Shown here in pieces: positions 25,783-34,718 of a stretch of 64,000 nucleotides of DNA. A model generated the notes under the pieces. The model did not search any database. It was not told the origin of the DNA and worked only from the letters and a program-made list of their open reading frames with translations. This stretch comes from Afipia sp. GAS231. GTDB taxonomy: Bacteria > Pseudomonadota > Alphaproteobacteria > Rhizobiales > Xanthobacteraceae. Location: positions 5,938,501 through 6,002,500 of the forward strand of contig NZ_LT629703.1 of assembly GCF_900103365.1 (NCBI RefSeq), in the 5' to 3' direction. How positions within the stretch are numbered: the stretch's first letter is position 1; each line of letters opens with the position of its first letter. Made by a program: the position numbers and the translations under genes.

Positions 25783-27148
25783 GACCCTGACGTCATCGAC
25801 GTTCAAGCTGGCGCTGATCGCTATCGGGACCTTCGGTGTGATCGCAATGGCCGTACTCGGCTTCGTCTATTTGTCGACTTCCTCCTATGTGCGCAGCCGA
25901 TCGGATCGCGCGATCCTGGCCGAGTATTCGACCTTGCAGGGCGCTTATCTGCGATCGGGCCGCGGCGGGCTGATCGCCCTGATCGAGCAACACATCGCCG
26001 ACACGAGCTTTGCGGACAATGCCTATCTGCTGGTCGATCGTTCGTTGACCCCGGTGAGCGGCAACCTCAAGGCATGGCCAGCGACGGTCGCGGCCGCCAG
26101 CGGATGGATCGAGTTTCGCGGATCGGAGCCGTTGCCCGGCGCGAGCAACCCTCCGCTCGTGCGGGCAATGCTCGAAACATTCGCAAGCGGCGATCGCCTG
26201 CTGGTGGGAAAGGATATCAGCGACCTCGACAGCTTCACCGACCGGATTGAGACAGCCGTGATCCTGAGCGTTGCATTGATGTTCCTGATAGCGGCGGTCG
26301 CGAGCATCCTGGTCACGCGGCGGACCGTGGGGCGGATTGAATCGATCAACGCGACCAGCCAGGCCATCATGCTCAGCGGTCTCGACAAGCGTATCCCGTT
26401 GCGCGGTACCCATGACGAATGGGACCGCGTGGCGGAAAACCTCAATCTGATGCTGGAACGCATCGAAACCTTGATGGGGGAAGTCAAGCAGGTGAGCGAC
26501 AACGTCGCGCACGACCTGCGGACGCCATTGACGCGAATGCGCGGGCGGCTGGAGAAGGCCTTTCACAGTCGGCGCGTCGGCGAGGACGACCAGGCGCTGA
26601 TCGGCGATACGATCGCCGACCTCGATGCCGTGTTGCGGATATTCTCGTCACTGACGCGAATAGCACAGATCGAGACCGAGGCGCGCAAGGGAGCGTTCCG
26701 CACCGTGAACCTCGCCGAAGTCGCCGGTGAAGTCGTTGAACTGTACGATGCCGCAGCCGAACAGGACGGAACCCGTCTCATGGTGATCGGCGACCCTGAG
26801 GTACTGGTGACCGGCGATCGTGATCTGATCTTTGATGCCATTGCCAACGTCGTGGACAATGCGATCAAGCATGGCCGTCCAGGAGGGCAGGTCGTCGTCG
26901 CCAACGAAAACATCGACGGTCAACCGGTGATCTCGATTTCCGATGACGGGCCGGGAATTCCAGCCGACGAATACGAGCATGTCTTCAAGCGCTTTTACCG
27001 GCTCGAACAGAACCGTTACACCCCGGGGAACGGTCTCGGCCTCAGCTTGGTCGCGGCCGTCGCCCGCCTTCACGGCGTGCGGATAGAAATGCTTGATAAC
27101 TCGCCCGGTCTCAAACTCCGATTGTACTTCCTCGCACCCACGAGTTGA
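25769..27148 (+). CDS. Sensor histidine kinase (HAMP, HisKA, HATPase)
   Basis: This 459-residue membrane kinase partners the preceding regulator. Two transmembrane helices (about residues 14-36 and 163-183) flank a periplasmic sensor of about 125 residues. HAMP follows, then HisKA with phospho-His248 in VAHDLRTPLTR, and a catalytic domain with N box NVVDNAIKHG, G1 DDGPGIP and G2 GNGLGLSL. A GTG at 25769, inside the regulator gene, is the most natural start; no good ATG exists near it. The periplasmic sensor shows no named domain, so the signal is unknown. Confidence 0.92.
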   Translation: MLLAKTLTSSTFKLALIAIGTFGVIAMAVLGFVYLSTSSYVRSRSDRAILAEYSTLQGAYLRSGRGGLIALIEQHIADTSFADNAYLLVDRSLTPVSGNLKAWPATVAAASGWIEFRGSEPLPGASNPPLVRAMLETFASGDRLLVGKDISDLDSFTDRIETAVILSVALMFLIAAVASILVTRRTVGRIESINATSQAIMLSGLDKRIPLRGTHDEWDRVAENLNLMLERIETLMGEVKQVSDNVAHDLRTPLTRMRGRLEKAFHSRRVGEDDQALIGDTIADLDAVLRIFSSLTRIAQIETEARKGAFRTVNLAEVAGEVVELYDAAAEQDGTRLMVIGDPEVLVTGDRDLIFDAIANVVDNAIKHGRPGGQVVVANENIDGQPVISISDDGPGIPADEYEHVFKRFYRLEQNRYTPGNGLGLSLVAAVARLHGVRIEMLDNSPGLKLRLYFLAPTS

Positions 27149-27513
27149 CCGGTTGCGCGCCCGGTCGGGGGCAACCGACGGGACGCCATGGAGTGCTTCG
27201 CTTGCGCACGCAAGGGCGAATTTACTTGTCGCCCTGCGACAAAGTAACCCGACGGGCAAATCAGCAAAAGTCTGTCCAGCCCTTCGGATAAAAATATTCC
27301 GCTGGCTCCGTCGGGCAAATCAGATCTAGGACTCCCGCCATCCTGTCCCACCAGAGCAACTGTGCTGAAGTAAACCGGCGATCGGCCGGGCCTCAAGGCT
27401 GGCGCGGGGCGCGCCCCGCCTTCGGCGGCTTACGGCCTTGACCCCGTCCGCTCTCCGGTCTGTTGGCTTGGCATGCGCTCGGTCGATGACCGAGCGCGGT
27501 GAGGTGCGCTCGC
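27149..27513. other. Non-coding gap between kinase gene and IS110 transposase
   Basis: No gene is seen. It contains two near-identical direct repeats (CGACGGGCAAATCAG at 27250-27264 and CGTCGGGCAAATCAG at 27309-27323) and a perfect hairpin GCGCTCGGTC-GAT-GACCGAGCGC (27476-27498) just downstream of the transposase stop. Part of it should be the 3' end of the IS element. Confidence 0.5.
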
Positions 27514-28476
27514 TCAGTTCAGTGCGTAACGGCTGGGATCCCATTTCTGCCGTCGTGCGATCATGATGTTGAGGATGACGATGAGCTTGCGCATGCAGGC
27601 GACAAGCACCACTTTCGGCTTCTTTCCCTTGGCAATCAGGCGGTCGTAGAAGGCCTTGAGCACCGGGTTGTTCTGCGTGGCTGCGCCGAGGCAGGGCATG
27701 TAGATGGCGTTGCGGACCCAGCGGCGGCCACCCTTGATATGACGCTCACCGCGCCGATGGCCGCTATCGTCGTCGTACGGGGCGGCGCCTAATAACGCAC
27801 CGGCGATCTTGTTGCTCACCTGCCCAAGCTCCGGCATCCCCGCAATGAGGTTGGCGGAGGTCGTTTCGGCGAGGCCCGGCACGCTCTCGATGATCTCGGC
27901 ACGCTCGGCAAGGTGTGGCGAGGCCTTGATCTTGGCCGCAATTGCCGCCTCGAGCTTGGCAATTTCACTGACCAGATTCTTCAAGACGCGGGCATGCGTT
28001 TTCTGAACCAGTCCTGGTGCAGCATGCTCGTTTTGGCTTTGCAAGCGCGTCTTGAGATCACCCAGACCGATGCGCGCTTTCACCAGCGCCAGCAACTCCT
28101 CGCGTGCGGCATCGTGGGTCTGGCTCGGCGCCTCGGTAAATATCTCGGCGAACCAGGCGATCATCTCCGCGTCGATCACATCGTTCTTTGCCAGCCGGCC
28201 GGCCGATAGCGCGAAGCTGCGGACGCGTTTGGGGTCGACGATCCGCACCTCGACACCGGCCTGGCGCAGTAGCTTGGCCCAGTCACGCTCGTAACCGCCG
28301 CTCGCCTCCATCACAGCCCTGGTTGCCTTGTACTTGCGAAGCCAGGCCACCAGCTTGCGGTGGCCTTGTCCCGTGTTCGGACAGACCTGACGCAATGACA
28401 GCGAGCGAATGCACGCATCGACCTTGTCCTTTGCCACATCGATGCCCACGACAATGCGATCATCTTGTGCCATCAT
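27514..28476 (-). mobile_element. IS110-family transposase
   Basis: This 320-residue intact recombinase has an N-terminal RuvC-like DEDD domain with Asp in VGIDVAKDK, Glu in MEASGGYERDW and the Asp pair in KNDVIDAEMIAW. The C-terminal Tnp20 domain contains ESVPGLAETTSANLIAGMPEL and GAAPYDDDSGHRRGERHIKGGRRWVR, whose Ser is the expected nucleophile. ATG 28476 follows GGAAGGGAG. As usual for IS110, no long terminal inverted repeats are obvious, so element ends cannot be fixed. The family uses a structured non-coding RNA from one element end as guide; the upstream gap has a strong hairpin. Confidence 0.9.
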
Positions 28477-29193
28477 CCACTCCCTTCCTTGCTCGGTACG
28501 GGCTCGAAGCCCTTGCAACTGTTCGGGTTGAGGAAGACGCCGGAGCTGTCCCTCGCTCTGGTACAGGCTCTGTCGCCTTTGGGGCGTACGGGCTCAGTTC
28601 CAGCAACGGGCGGTTGGTCCGCAACCGCCCGTTCGCTCATTCTGCCAAATTTTTTGGACACAAGGGGCGTAGGCCATCGTCGCAAACGAGGGGCAGGGAG
28701 CGGTGGACGTGGGATCGCGACTGACGAGCGTGGTCTTTACGTACGGTGAAATCGTTTGGGTCCGACGCCCCGATGCAGGCGTCAAGTTCGAAGGCGGCCA
28801 ACGCTGCCCGAGAGCGATGGTGTCACAAAAAGCAGGGTCACCAGGACGATCTCGTATAAGCCGTAAAGCCATTGCGCAGGGAAGGCCGGAGGCTTCCGCC
28901 AAACCTGTATGCTCGTGCGCAAATCTTGTTGCAACTATCGCGTACGAGACCGCGGGTGCGGCGCGCACCCGGTCTTCCCTGCGCCCTCTGATTTCGAGGG
29001 CAAGGTTGATTGCAAAACTTCGGGCGCATCGCGCCGCGAGAATGCGGACCTGCGCCACGTGCATGTCATTATTCTTTAACGGAACTGACATGTCCCCGCA
29101 GCACATCTGACAACTGCGCCCCTTAACGTTCGTCCGGGCAGTTGCTGCCTGCCGAACCATTTTCCCCCAAATCAGAACGAGAGAGGGCGCGTC
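28477..29193. other. 717-bp gap: IS110 5' end and probable dispersed-repeat region
   Basis: Next to the transposase lies a perfect 12-bp-stem hairpin AACGGGCGGTTG-GTCCG-CAACCGCCCGTT (28605-28633). From about 28650 to 29110 the sequence translates in several frames into strings I recall from many alphaproteobacterial records as spurious proteins (for example GAARTRSSLRPL). That suggests a conserved dispersed DNA segment rather than a gene. No gene is called here. Confidence 0.5.
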
Positions 29194-31278
29194 ATGCTTC
29201 CTAGACTGACAAGGCGTTTACGCGATCGTACCGTCGTTACCGCGGCGATTCTGTCGCTGATGGGACATGACGTCTACGCAATGGACAACATCGCCTTTGG
29301 CGACAACACCAACGGCCGCCGAACCGAAAGCCCGATCAAGCACGTCATCATCATCATGGGCGAGAACCGGACTTTCGACCATGTGTTCGCGACTTACGAG
29401 CCGCGCCACGGCGAACGCGTCGACAATCTCCTGTCCAAGGGAATCATCAACAAGGACGGCTCGCCCGGCCCGAATTACGCCAAAGCGGCCCAATTCTCGG
29501 CGGTGGTCAACAACGTCTACGCGATCAGCCCGGGTCAGAAGACCCCCTACAACAATTCGACCAACAAGCTGCAGGCGCCCGGAACCTCGTATGCGCCGCA
29601 GCAGTGCTATGCCACCGTGGAAGATGCTGCCCTCAATGGTCCGGGTTGCCTCACCACGCTGTCCGAAGCCGCTCGCGGCGACTACGGCCTGCGTCCGCAG
29701 GATTTGCCGCTACTGACGACGGGCGCGACCGGCATCGCGGGCGGTTCGCCCGATACCCGCATCGTGAGTTACAACAACCTGCCGAACGGCCCGTACCCGC
29801 TGGAGACGCTGGTGCCCGGCGAAGCCACCACGAGCCTTTACGCCACCTACGGCGGCAGCCCGGTGCATCGTTTCTACCAGATGTGGCAGGAGCTTGACTG
29901 CGACGTCAGCAAGGTTACCGCGCGTAACGCAAGCGGATGTCAGGCCGATCTGTTTCCCTGGGTCGAGCAGACCGTCTCCTCCGGCAGCAACGGCAATCCG
30001 ACGCCGCATCCGCTCAAGGAAGGCAATATCGCCATGGGCTTCTACAACGTCGCCAAGGGCGACGCGCCCTATCTGACGGAACTCGCCCGCAAGTACACGC
30101 TCAACGACAACTATCACCAGCCGGTAATGGGCGGTACGTTCGCCAACCAGATGATGTTCGGTTATGCCGACGCGCTCTATTACGCCGACGCCAAGGGCGA
30201 TCCTGCTACCCCCAACCACGTTCTGGTCCCCGGTTCGAACCCGCCGGTTTACGTCGACGAGGTCGAGAACCCCAACCCGGCGCCGGGCACCAACAATTGG
30301 TATGCCAACGACGGTTACGGCGGCGGCAGCTACACCAATTGCTCCGACTTCACGCAGCCGGGCGTCGCTCCGATCGTCAACTATCTGACGTCGATCCACG
30401 TGCCGGCGAACTGCGCGCCGCACGCCTACTATCTGCTCAACAACTATGTCCCCTCGTATATCGGCAGCGGCGCCCAGGATCCGATCAATAACGGTCCCTT
30501 CACGTTGCCGCCGGTCATCAAGCAGCAACACATCGGCGATGTGCTCACCCAGGCCAAGGTATCGTGGGCCTATTTCGGCGAGCGCTGGAACGACTTCAAG
30601 ACCGCTCCCGGCGAAGGCGCGAACTTCGGCGCTCTCGACCCGGTCGCCTACCTCTATTGCAACATCTGCAATCCGTTCCTCTATTCCGCCTCCGTCATGA
30701 CCAACCCGGCGGCGATCAACGCGCACATGAAGGATACAACCGACCTCTATGACGCCATCGCCAATGGCAAGCTGCCGGCCGTGTCGTACGTGAAGCCGAG
30801 CACCTTCAACGACGGCCATCCGTCCTCGTCCCGGCTCGATCTGTTCGAATCCTTCGCCCGGCGGATCATCGACCAGGTCAAGTCCAACGAGGAGCTCTGG
30901 GAGTCCACCGCGATCCTGGTCACCACCGACGAGGGCGGCGGCTATTACGACTCCGGTTACGTCCAGCCGGTCGACTATTTCGGTGACGGCACGCGCATTC
31001 CGATGATCGTGGTGTCGAAATATTCGCAAGGCGGACACATGTCGCACGAATATTCCGATCATGCCTCGATCATCAAGTTCATCGAACGCAACTGGCGCCT
31101 GCCGAAACTCTCGACCCGGAGCCGCGACAACCTGCCGAACCCGCAGACCTCGGATGACAATCCGTATGTGCCGCAGAACCGGCCGGCGATCGGCGATCTC
31201 TTCGGCAATTTCGCGTTCGCGGATCGCGACGGCGGGGATCACGGTCACCACGACGGCGACGACCACGGCGATCATTGA
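29194..31278 (+). CDS. Secreted phosphoesterase of the phospholipase C/acid phosphatase family
   Basis: This 694-residue exported metal-dependent phosphoesterase (alkaline-phosphatase superfamily, PF04185-like) starts at ATG 29194 behind GAGAGAGGG. An N-terminal signal (about 1-30) is followed by GENRTFDHVF (Glu57/Asn58/Thr60 region), the metal and nucleophile motif. TTDEGGGYYD and SHEYSDHASIIKFIERNW later supply the other metal ligands. The last about 18 residues are almost only Asp, Gly and His (DGGDHGHHDGDDHGDH), an unusual possible metal-binding tail. It should release phosphate from lipids or organic phosphates in the periplasm. It is monocistronic, followed by a 28-bp perfect palindrome. 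Confidence 0.85.
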   Translation: MLPRLTRRLRDRTVVTAAILSLMGHDVYAMDNIAFGDNTNGRRTESPIKHVIIIMGENRTFDHVFATYEPRHGERVDNLLSKGIINKDGSPGPNYAKAAQFSAVVNNVYAISPGQKTPYNNSTNKLQAPGTSYAPQQCYATVEDAALNGPGCLTTLSEAARGDYGLRPQDLPLLTTGATGIAGGSPDTRIVSYNNLPNGPYPLETLVPGEATTSLYATYGGSPVHRFYQMWQELDCDVSKVTARNASGCQADLFPWVEQTVSSGSNGNPTPHPLKEGNIAMGFYNVAKGDAPYLTELARKYTLNDNYHQPVMGGTFANQMMFGYADALYYADAKGDPATPNHVLVPGSNPPVYVDEVENPNPAPGTNNWYANDGYGGGSYTNCSDFTQPGVAPIVNYLTSIHVPANCAPHAYYLLNNYVPSYIGSGAQDPINNGPFTLPPVIKQQHIGDVLTQAKVSWAYFGERWNDFKTAPGEGANFGALDPVAYLYCNICNPFLYSASVMTNPAAINAHMKDTTDLYDAIANGKLPAVSYVKPSTFNDGHPSSSRLDLFESFARRIIDQVKSNEELWESTAILVTTDEGGGYYDSGYVQPVDYFGDGTRIPMIVVSKYSQGGHMSHEYSDHASIIKFIERNWRLPKLSTRSRDNLPNPQTSDDNPYVPQNRPAIGDLFGNFAFADRDGGDHGHHDGDDHGDH

Positions 31279-31286
31279 TCGACGAA

Positions 31287-31314
31287 GGCCGTTCCCCCAG
31301 CTGGGGGAACGGCC
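31287..31314. terminator. 28-bp perfect palindrome after the phosphoesterase gene
   Basis: GGCCGTTCCCCCAG/CTGGGGGAACGGCC is fully self-complementary. A second hairpin GAAGGCCGGAT-CAAT-ATCCGGCCTTC follows at 31338-31363. T-runs are absent, so termination is probable from position but not certain. Confidence 0.5.
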
Positions 31315-31380
31315 CGTTCGCTTCTCCAACCCGTATGGAAGGCCGGATCAATATCCGGCCTTCGTCATGGAGCCGCTATC

Positions 31381-32946
31381 TTGAGGACGACTGCACCGCA
31401 TCGGGCTCCCGCACCGACCATAGAGGCCGCGCGCCGCGCATTTGCCGCCGGAGATGTGGCGACCGCGGAACGGATTTGCACCGAGGTGCTCGCCCGCGCG
31501 CCGGACGAGGGGACCGCATGGACGCTGCTGACGGAAACCGCGCTGCAGCGCGGGCGCCCCGACGCGGCCATCGTCTGCGCCAACCGCGCCGTCGCCCTGA
31601 TGCCGAAGGATCCGATCGCGCACATTCTGCGCGCAAAATGCCTGTTTGTTTCCGGTGAGGCGCGCGGCGCTTTCGAGGCTGCCGAAGCCGCCTCTCGGGT
31701 CATCGGCGATTCCGCCGAAGCGCAGGACGCACTTGGCGCGATTTTCGGCCTGCTCGGCCTGCACGGAAAGGCAGACGAATTGTTCCGGCGTGCCGCCGCC
31801 GCCCGGCCCGATGTACCGCAATATCTGTTCAATCTCGCGGCGACCGAGCGAATGACCGGGGCGCTGGCGCAGTCCGAGGCGCATAGCGATGCGGCGATTG
31901 CGCGCGACCGTCATTATGGCCTTGCGCATTATTTGCGTTCCGATTTGCGCATCCAGACCCCCGACCGCAATCATATCGGCGAGATGGAAGCGCTGATCGG
32001 CGAGGGCAAGCTGTCGGGACCCAGCGAAGTCATGCTGCGCTTTGCGCTGGGCAAGGAATGCGAGGATCTGGAACAGTACGACCGCGCCTTCGGCCATGTG
32101 CAGGCCGGCTGCGAGTTGCAACATCGCGCGCTCGCGCGCGACCCTGCGGTCGAGATCGGGGAAATCGACGCGATCATCCGATCGCATACGCGAAACTGGA
32201 TCGACACCGCGCCCGCCGGCCACGCCTCTGCGGCTCCGGTGTTCGTGACCGGTTTGCCGCGCACCGGCACGACGCTGGTGGAACGGATCATCGCCAGCCA
32301 CTCCGCCATGCGGTCGGTCGGCGAAACCGGCGCGTTCGCGGCCGAAATGCGCCGCGCCGTGGCGGACCGATCGGCAGCGCAAGATCTCGCCGGCATCGGC
32401 AAGCGCTATGTGGAGGCGGCGACTGGGCTGCGGGTGCCGCCGGACGCTCGTTTCGTCGACAAGACGCTGGAAAATTATCTCTACAGCGGGCTGATTCACG
32501 CGGCACTGCCGGCGGCCAAGATCATCCTGGTGCAGCGGCATCCGATGGATGCGTGCTGGGCGATCTACAAGGCGCACTTCCGCGGCAAGTTCTCGTTTTC
32601 GTATCACCAGACCGAGCTGGCCGATTACTATTTGGCCTTTCGTCGCCTGTCGCAGCACTGGCGCGCAGTCTTGCCGCCAGACGTGCTGCGCGAAGTCCAC
32701 TACGAGGATATCGTGCGAGACCAGGCGGCGGCGAGCCGATCCATCATCGGCTTCATCGGCCTTCCCTGGGAGGACGAGGTGATGCGTTTCCATGAAAGCC
32801 CGGCGCCGTCGGCAACCGCCAGCGCCGTTCAGGTGCGCCGGCCGATCTACGCATCGTCGCTTGGCAAGTGGCGCCACCATGCGGAGCGGCTGGCGCCACT
32901 GCGTGCCCGGCTGTTGCGCGAGATTCCGGAAGCGGAACTGGCATGA
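31381..32946 (+). CDS. TPR-repeat sulfotransferase
   Basis: In this 521-residue cytoplasmic protein, residues about 11-250 are helical TPR-like repeats. The C-terminal half is a PAPS-dependent sulfotransferase domain with 5'-phosphosulfate loop VTGLPRTGTTLVER (289-302) and 3'-phosphate region LVQRHPMDACW (about 384-394). It would transfer sulfate to a protein or glycan. The start is TTG 31381 with GGAG upstream at 31369; the nearby ATG 31367 reads another frame and stops at once. The next gene overlaps as ATGA. TPR-sulfotransferases of this kind are widespread in proteobacteria, mostly with unknown acceptors. Confidence 0.8.
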   Translation: MRTTAPHRAPAPTIEAARRAFAAGDVATAERICTEVLARAPDEGTAWTLLTETALQRGRPDAAIVCANRAVALMPKDPIAHILRAKCLFVSGEARGAFEAAEAASRVIGDSAEAQDALGAIFGLLGLHGKADELFRRAAAARPDVPQYLFNLAATERMTGALAQSEAHSDAAIARDRHYGLAHYLRSDLRIQTPDRNHIGEMEALIGEGKLSGPSEVMLRFALGKECEDLEQYDRAFGHVQAGCELQHRALARDPAVEIGEIDAIIRSHTRNWIDTAPAGHASAAPVFVTGLPRTGTTLVERIIASHSAMRSVGETGAFAAEMRRAVADRSAAQDLAGIGKRYVEAATGLRVPPDARFVDKTLENYLYSGLIHAALPAAKIILVQRHPMDACWAIYKAHFRGKFSFSYHQTELADYYLAFRRLSQHWRAVLPPDVLREVHYEDIVRDQAAASRSIIGFIGLPWEDEVMRFHESPAPSATASAVQVRRPIYASSLGKWRHHAERLAPLRARLLREIPEAELA

Positions 32947-33365
32947 TGATGCCGCGCAAAGTTCTGTTGGCTGCGATCGCATCGGCGATCCTGCTGGCCA
33001 GCGGCCATGCGGCGCCGGCGCAGGTGGTGGTCGATGGCAGGCCGGAGATGGTCCACGTCGAAGCCCGTGACGTGCCGCTGAGCGAGGTACTTGCTGCATT
33101 GCAGGACAAGTTCAATCTGCATTACCGTTCGGACGACGCGCTCCAGATGCGAAAGACCGGCGTCTTCGATGGGCCATTGCAGCGCGTCGCCGCACGGATC
33201 CTCGATGGCTACGATTTTGCCATGAAGATCACCCCGCAAGGCATCGACGTGCTGGTGCTGCGGCAACACGGCGAATCCGCCGTGACCGTTACCTCAGCGA
33301 TGGCAGTCAGGCCGCCGCTGACCAGAGCGGAAGTGAAGCACTACGCGCTTGGACATCTGCGCTAG
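32943..33365 (+). CDS. Small secreted STN-like (secretin/TonB N-terminal) domain protein
   Basis: This 140-residue exported protein starts at ATG 32943 inside the end of the sulfotransferase gene (ATGA overlap). A signal peptide (about 1-27) precedes residues 35-100, which read like an STN domain: VEARDVPLSEVLAALQDKFNLHYRSDDAL, then GVFDGPLQRVAARILDGYDFAMKI. STN domains normally sit at the N-terminus of TonB receptors or secretins; here it stands alone with a short tail. Coupling to a cytoplasmic sulfotransferase suggests a shared process, possibly signalling or envelope modification. That link is inference from gene order. Confidence 0.65.
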   Translation: MMMPRKVLLAAIASAILLASGHAAPAQVVVDGRPEMVHVEARDVPLSEVLAALQDKFNLHYRSDDALQMRKTGVFDGPLQRVAARILDGYDFAMKITPQGIDVLVLRQHGESAVTVTSAMAVRPPLTRAEVKHYALGHLR

Positions 33366-33409
33366 AGCATGATCCAGAAAGATGGGCGGAGCCAACGGAC
33401 CTCGAAAGC

Positions 33410-34423
33410 TTACTCCGCCGCCTTCGCGGTCTTGCCGAACATCCGGGTCGGCGCCGCAAAACCGCACGAGGTGCCGTCGGTGACTTTCACCTGGTCTTCC
33501 CACGGCAGGCGGAAGGTGCCGGCCACCATGTCCTGCATGAAGGTGTAGGGACAATCCATCGCGCCGCCATTCACCGCGACATAGCCGCGATGCCAGAGCT
33601 GATAGATGTTGTTCTCGACGCCCCAGTGGATCCGCGCCTCGCGCACCAGGTCGGGCCGAACTTCGGCGGTGATGATCTCGTCGACTCTGCCGGTGGTGCC
33701 GTGGGCGATGATCGAGCCGTCGAAGTTCACGATCATGCCTTCGCCCATGGAATCGAACGAACCGTCGGAGCCGCACATGCAGACATTCGCCGTCACCATC
33801 AGGTTCTGGAACGCGTTGGCCTGGTTGGTGAAGCGCCAGCTTTCGCGGATCGGCGCGGTGTAGCCGGCGGTGCGGATCATGATCTCGGCGCCCTTGTAGG
33901 CGCACTCGCGCGCCATCTCCGGGAACATGCCGTCATGGCAGATGATCAGCGCGAGTTTGGCGCCCTTCGGGCCTTCGATCACGGGAATGCCGACATCGCC
34001 GGGTTCCCACGGCTCGACCGGAATCCAGGGATGGAATTTGCGGTAATACAGTTTGATCTCGCCGTGGTCGTCGATGATCAAGCCCGAGTTATACGGATTG
34101 CCGTCCGGGTTGAACTCCATGATCGAGAAGCAGCCCCAGATCTGGTTGTCGATGCAGGCCCGCTTGAAGGCCGCGACCTCCGGACCGTCGAGCCGGCACA
34201 TGATCTCGGGGTTGGTGTCCATCGACAGGCCGTGCAGCGAGTATTCCGGGAACACCACGAGGTCCATGGTGCCGAGATTCCGCCGCGCCTTGCCTACCAT
34301 ATAGACGATGCGCTCGGTCTGCCGCGCCAGGTCGGCCCGGGTCACGACCACGGGCAATTGCAATTGAACCAGCCCGATGACGACGCCATCGGGGGATTTG
34401 TTCAGGCCGCCAAGTCCGTTCAT
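33410..34423 (-). CDS. amiF: Formamidase (nitrilase superfamily)
   Basis: This 337-residue carbon-nitrogen hydrolase would convert formamide to formate plus ammonia in the cytoplasm. The catalytic triad is visible as Glu60 (VVFPEYS), Lys129 (LYYRKFHPW) and Cys162 (IICHDG). Segments GCFSIMEFNPDGNPYN, WIPVEPWEPGDVG and WGVENNIYQLWHRGYVA closely follow AmiF-type formamidases, and length is right for that group. ATG 34423 is chosen because TGGAGG lies six bases upstream; ATG 34435 is the alternative. It is divergent from the isochorismatase-family/NCS2 permease pair. An aliphatic amidase (AmiE) is the less likely alternative. Confidence 0.88.
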   Translation of the reverse strand: MNGLGGLNKSPDGVVIGLVQLQLPVVVTRADLARQTERIVYMVGKARRNLGTMDLVVFPEYSLHGLSMDTNPEIMCRLDGPEVAAFKRACIDNQIWGCFSIMEFNPDGNPYNSGLIIDDHGEIKLYYRKFHPWIPVEPWEPGDVGIPVIEGPKGAKLALIICHDGMFPEMARECAYKGAEIMIRTAGYTAPIRESWRFTNQANAFQNLMVTANVCMCGSDGSFDSMGEGMIVNFDGSIIAHGTTGRVDEIITAEVRPDLVREARIHWGVENNIYQLWHRGYVAVNGGAMDCPYTFMQDMVAGTFRLPWEDQVKVTDGTSCGFAAPTRMFGKTAKAAE

Positions 34424-34651
34424 TGGTTCCTCCATGCGGTTGTCTTGCGCGGGATGGTCGATGCGGCGGTATTCAGCAACAACCATGCCAGCGAAAAGCC
34501 GCGTTGCGCAAATCGGGTGCAGCGAAAAATTCGCTCAGCTCTTGTGCAACTGCCCGCCGCGAAAGCTTCGCATAGAGAATGAGCAGCCGCCGGCGTTTCA
34601 CCCAATGGATTGAAAATACGATGGATTCAGTTTCAGGCGGCGGCCCACCGG

Positions 34652-34665
34652 CATTGTACACAATG
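34652..34665. promoter_or_regulatory. Candidate operator CATTGTACACAATG
   Basis: This 14-bp palindrome has arms CATTGT and ACAATG around AC. It lies 53 bp upstream of ATG 34719, in the 295-bp gap shared with the formamidase gene. Loosely similar half-sites TTGCGCAA (about 34504) and TTGTGCAA (about 34544) lie upstream. Sites of this style suit GntR-type dimers, but no regulator is adjacent. Confidence 0.4.
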
Positions 34666-34718
34666 GCACGCGCCTTGCTTAGCTAGCTCCGGGTACTCTC
34701 GTTCGGGGCGTGTGCATC

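Noticed and set aside
28703..29110. 135-codon plus-strand frame next to the IS110 element
   Set aside because: The peptide resembles spurious translations of a common dispersed DNA segment; no ribosome site or domain.
29710..31329. Long antisense open frame opposite the phosphoesterase gene
   Set aside because: High-GC codon bias keeps the opposite frame open; no domain, no ribosome site, and the plus-strand gene has clear motifs.
31348..33099. 583-codon antisense frame opposite the sulfotransferase
   Set aside because: No recognisable domain; the sense strand has P-loop and TPR features and a coupled downstream gene.
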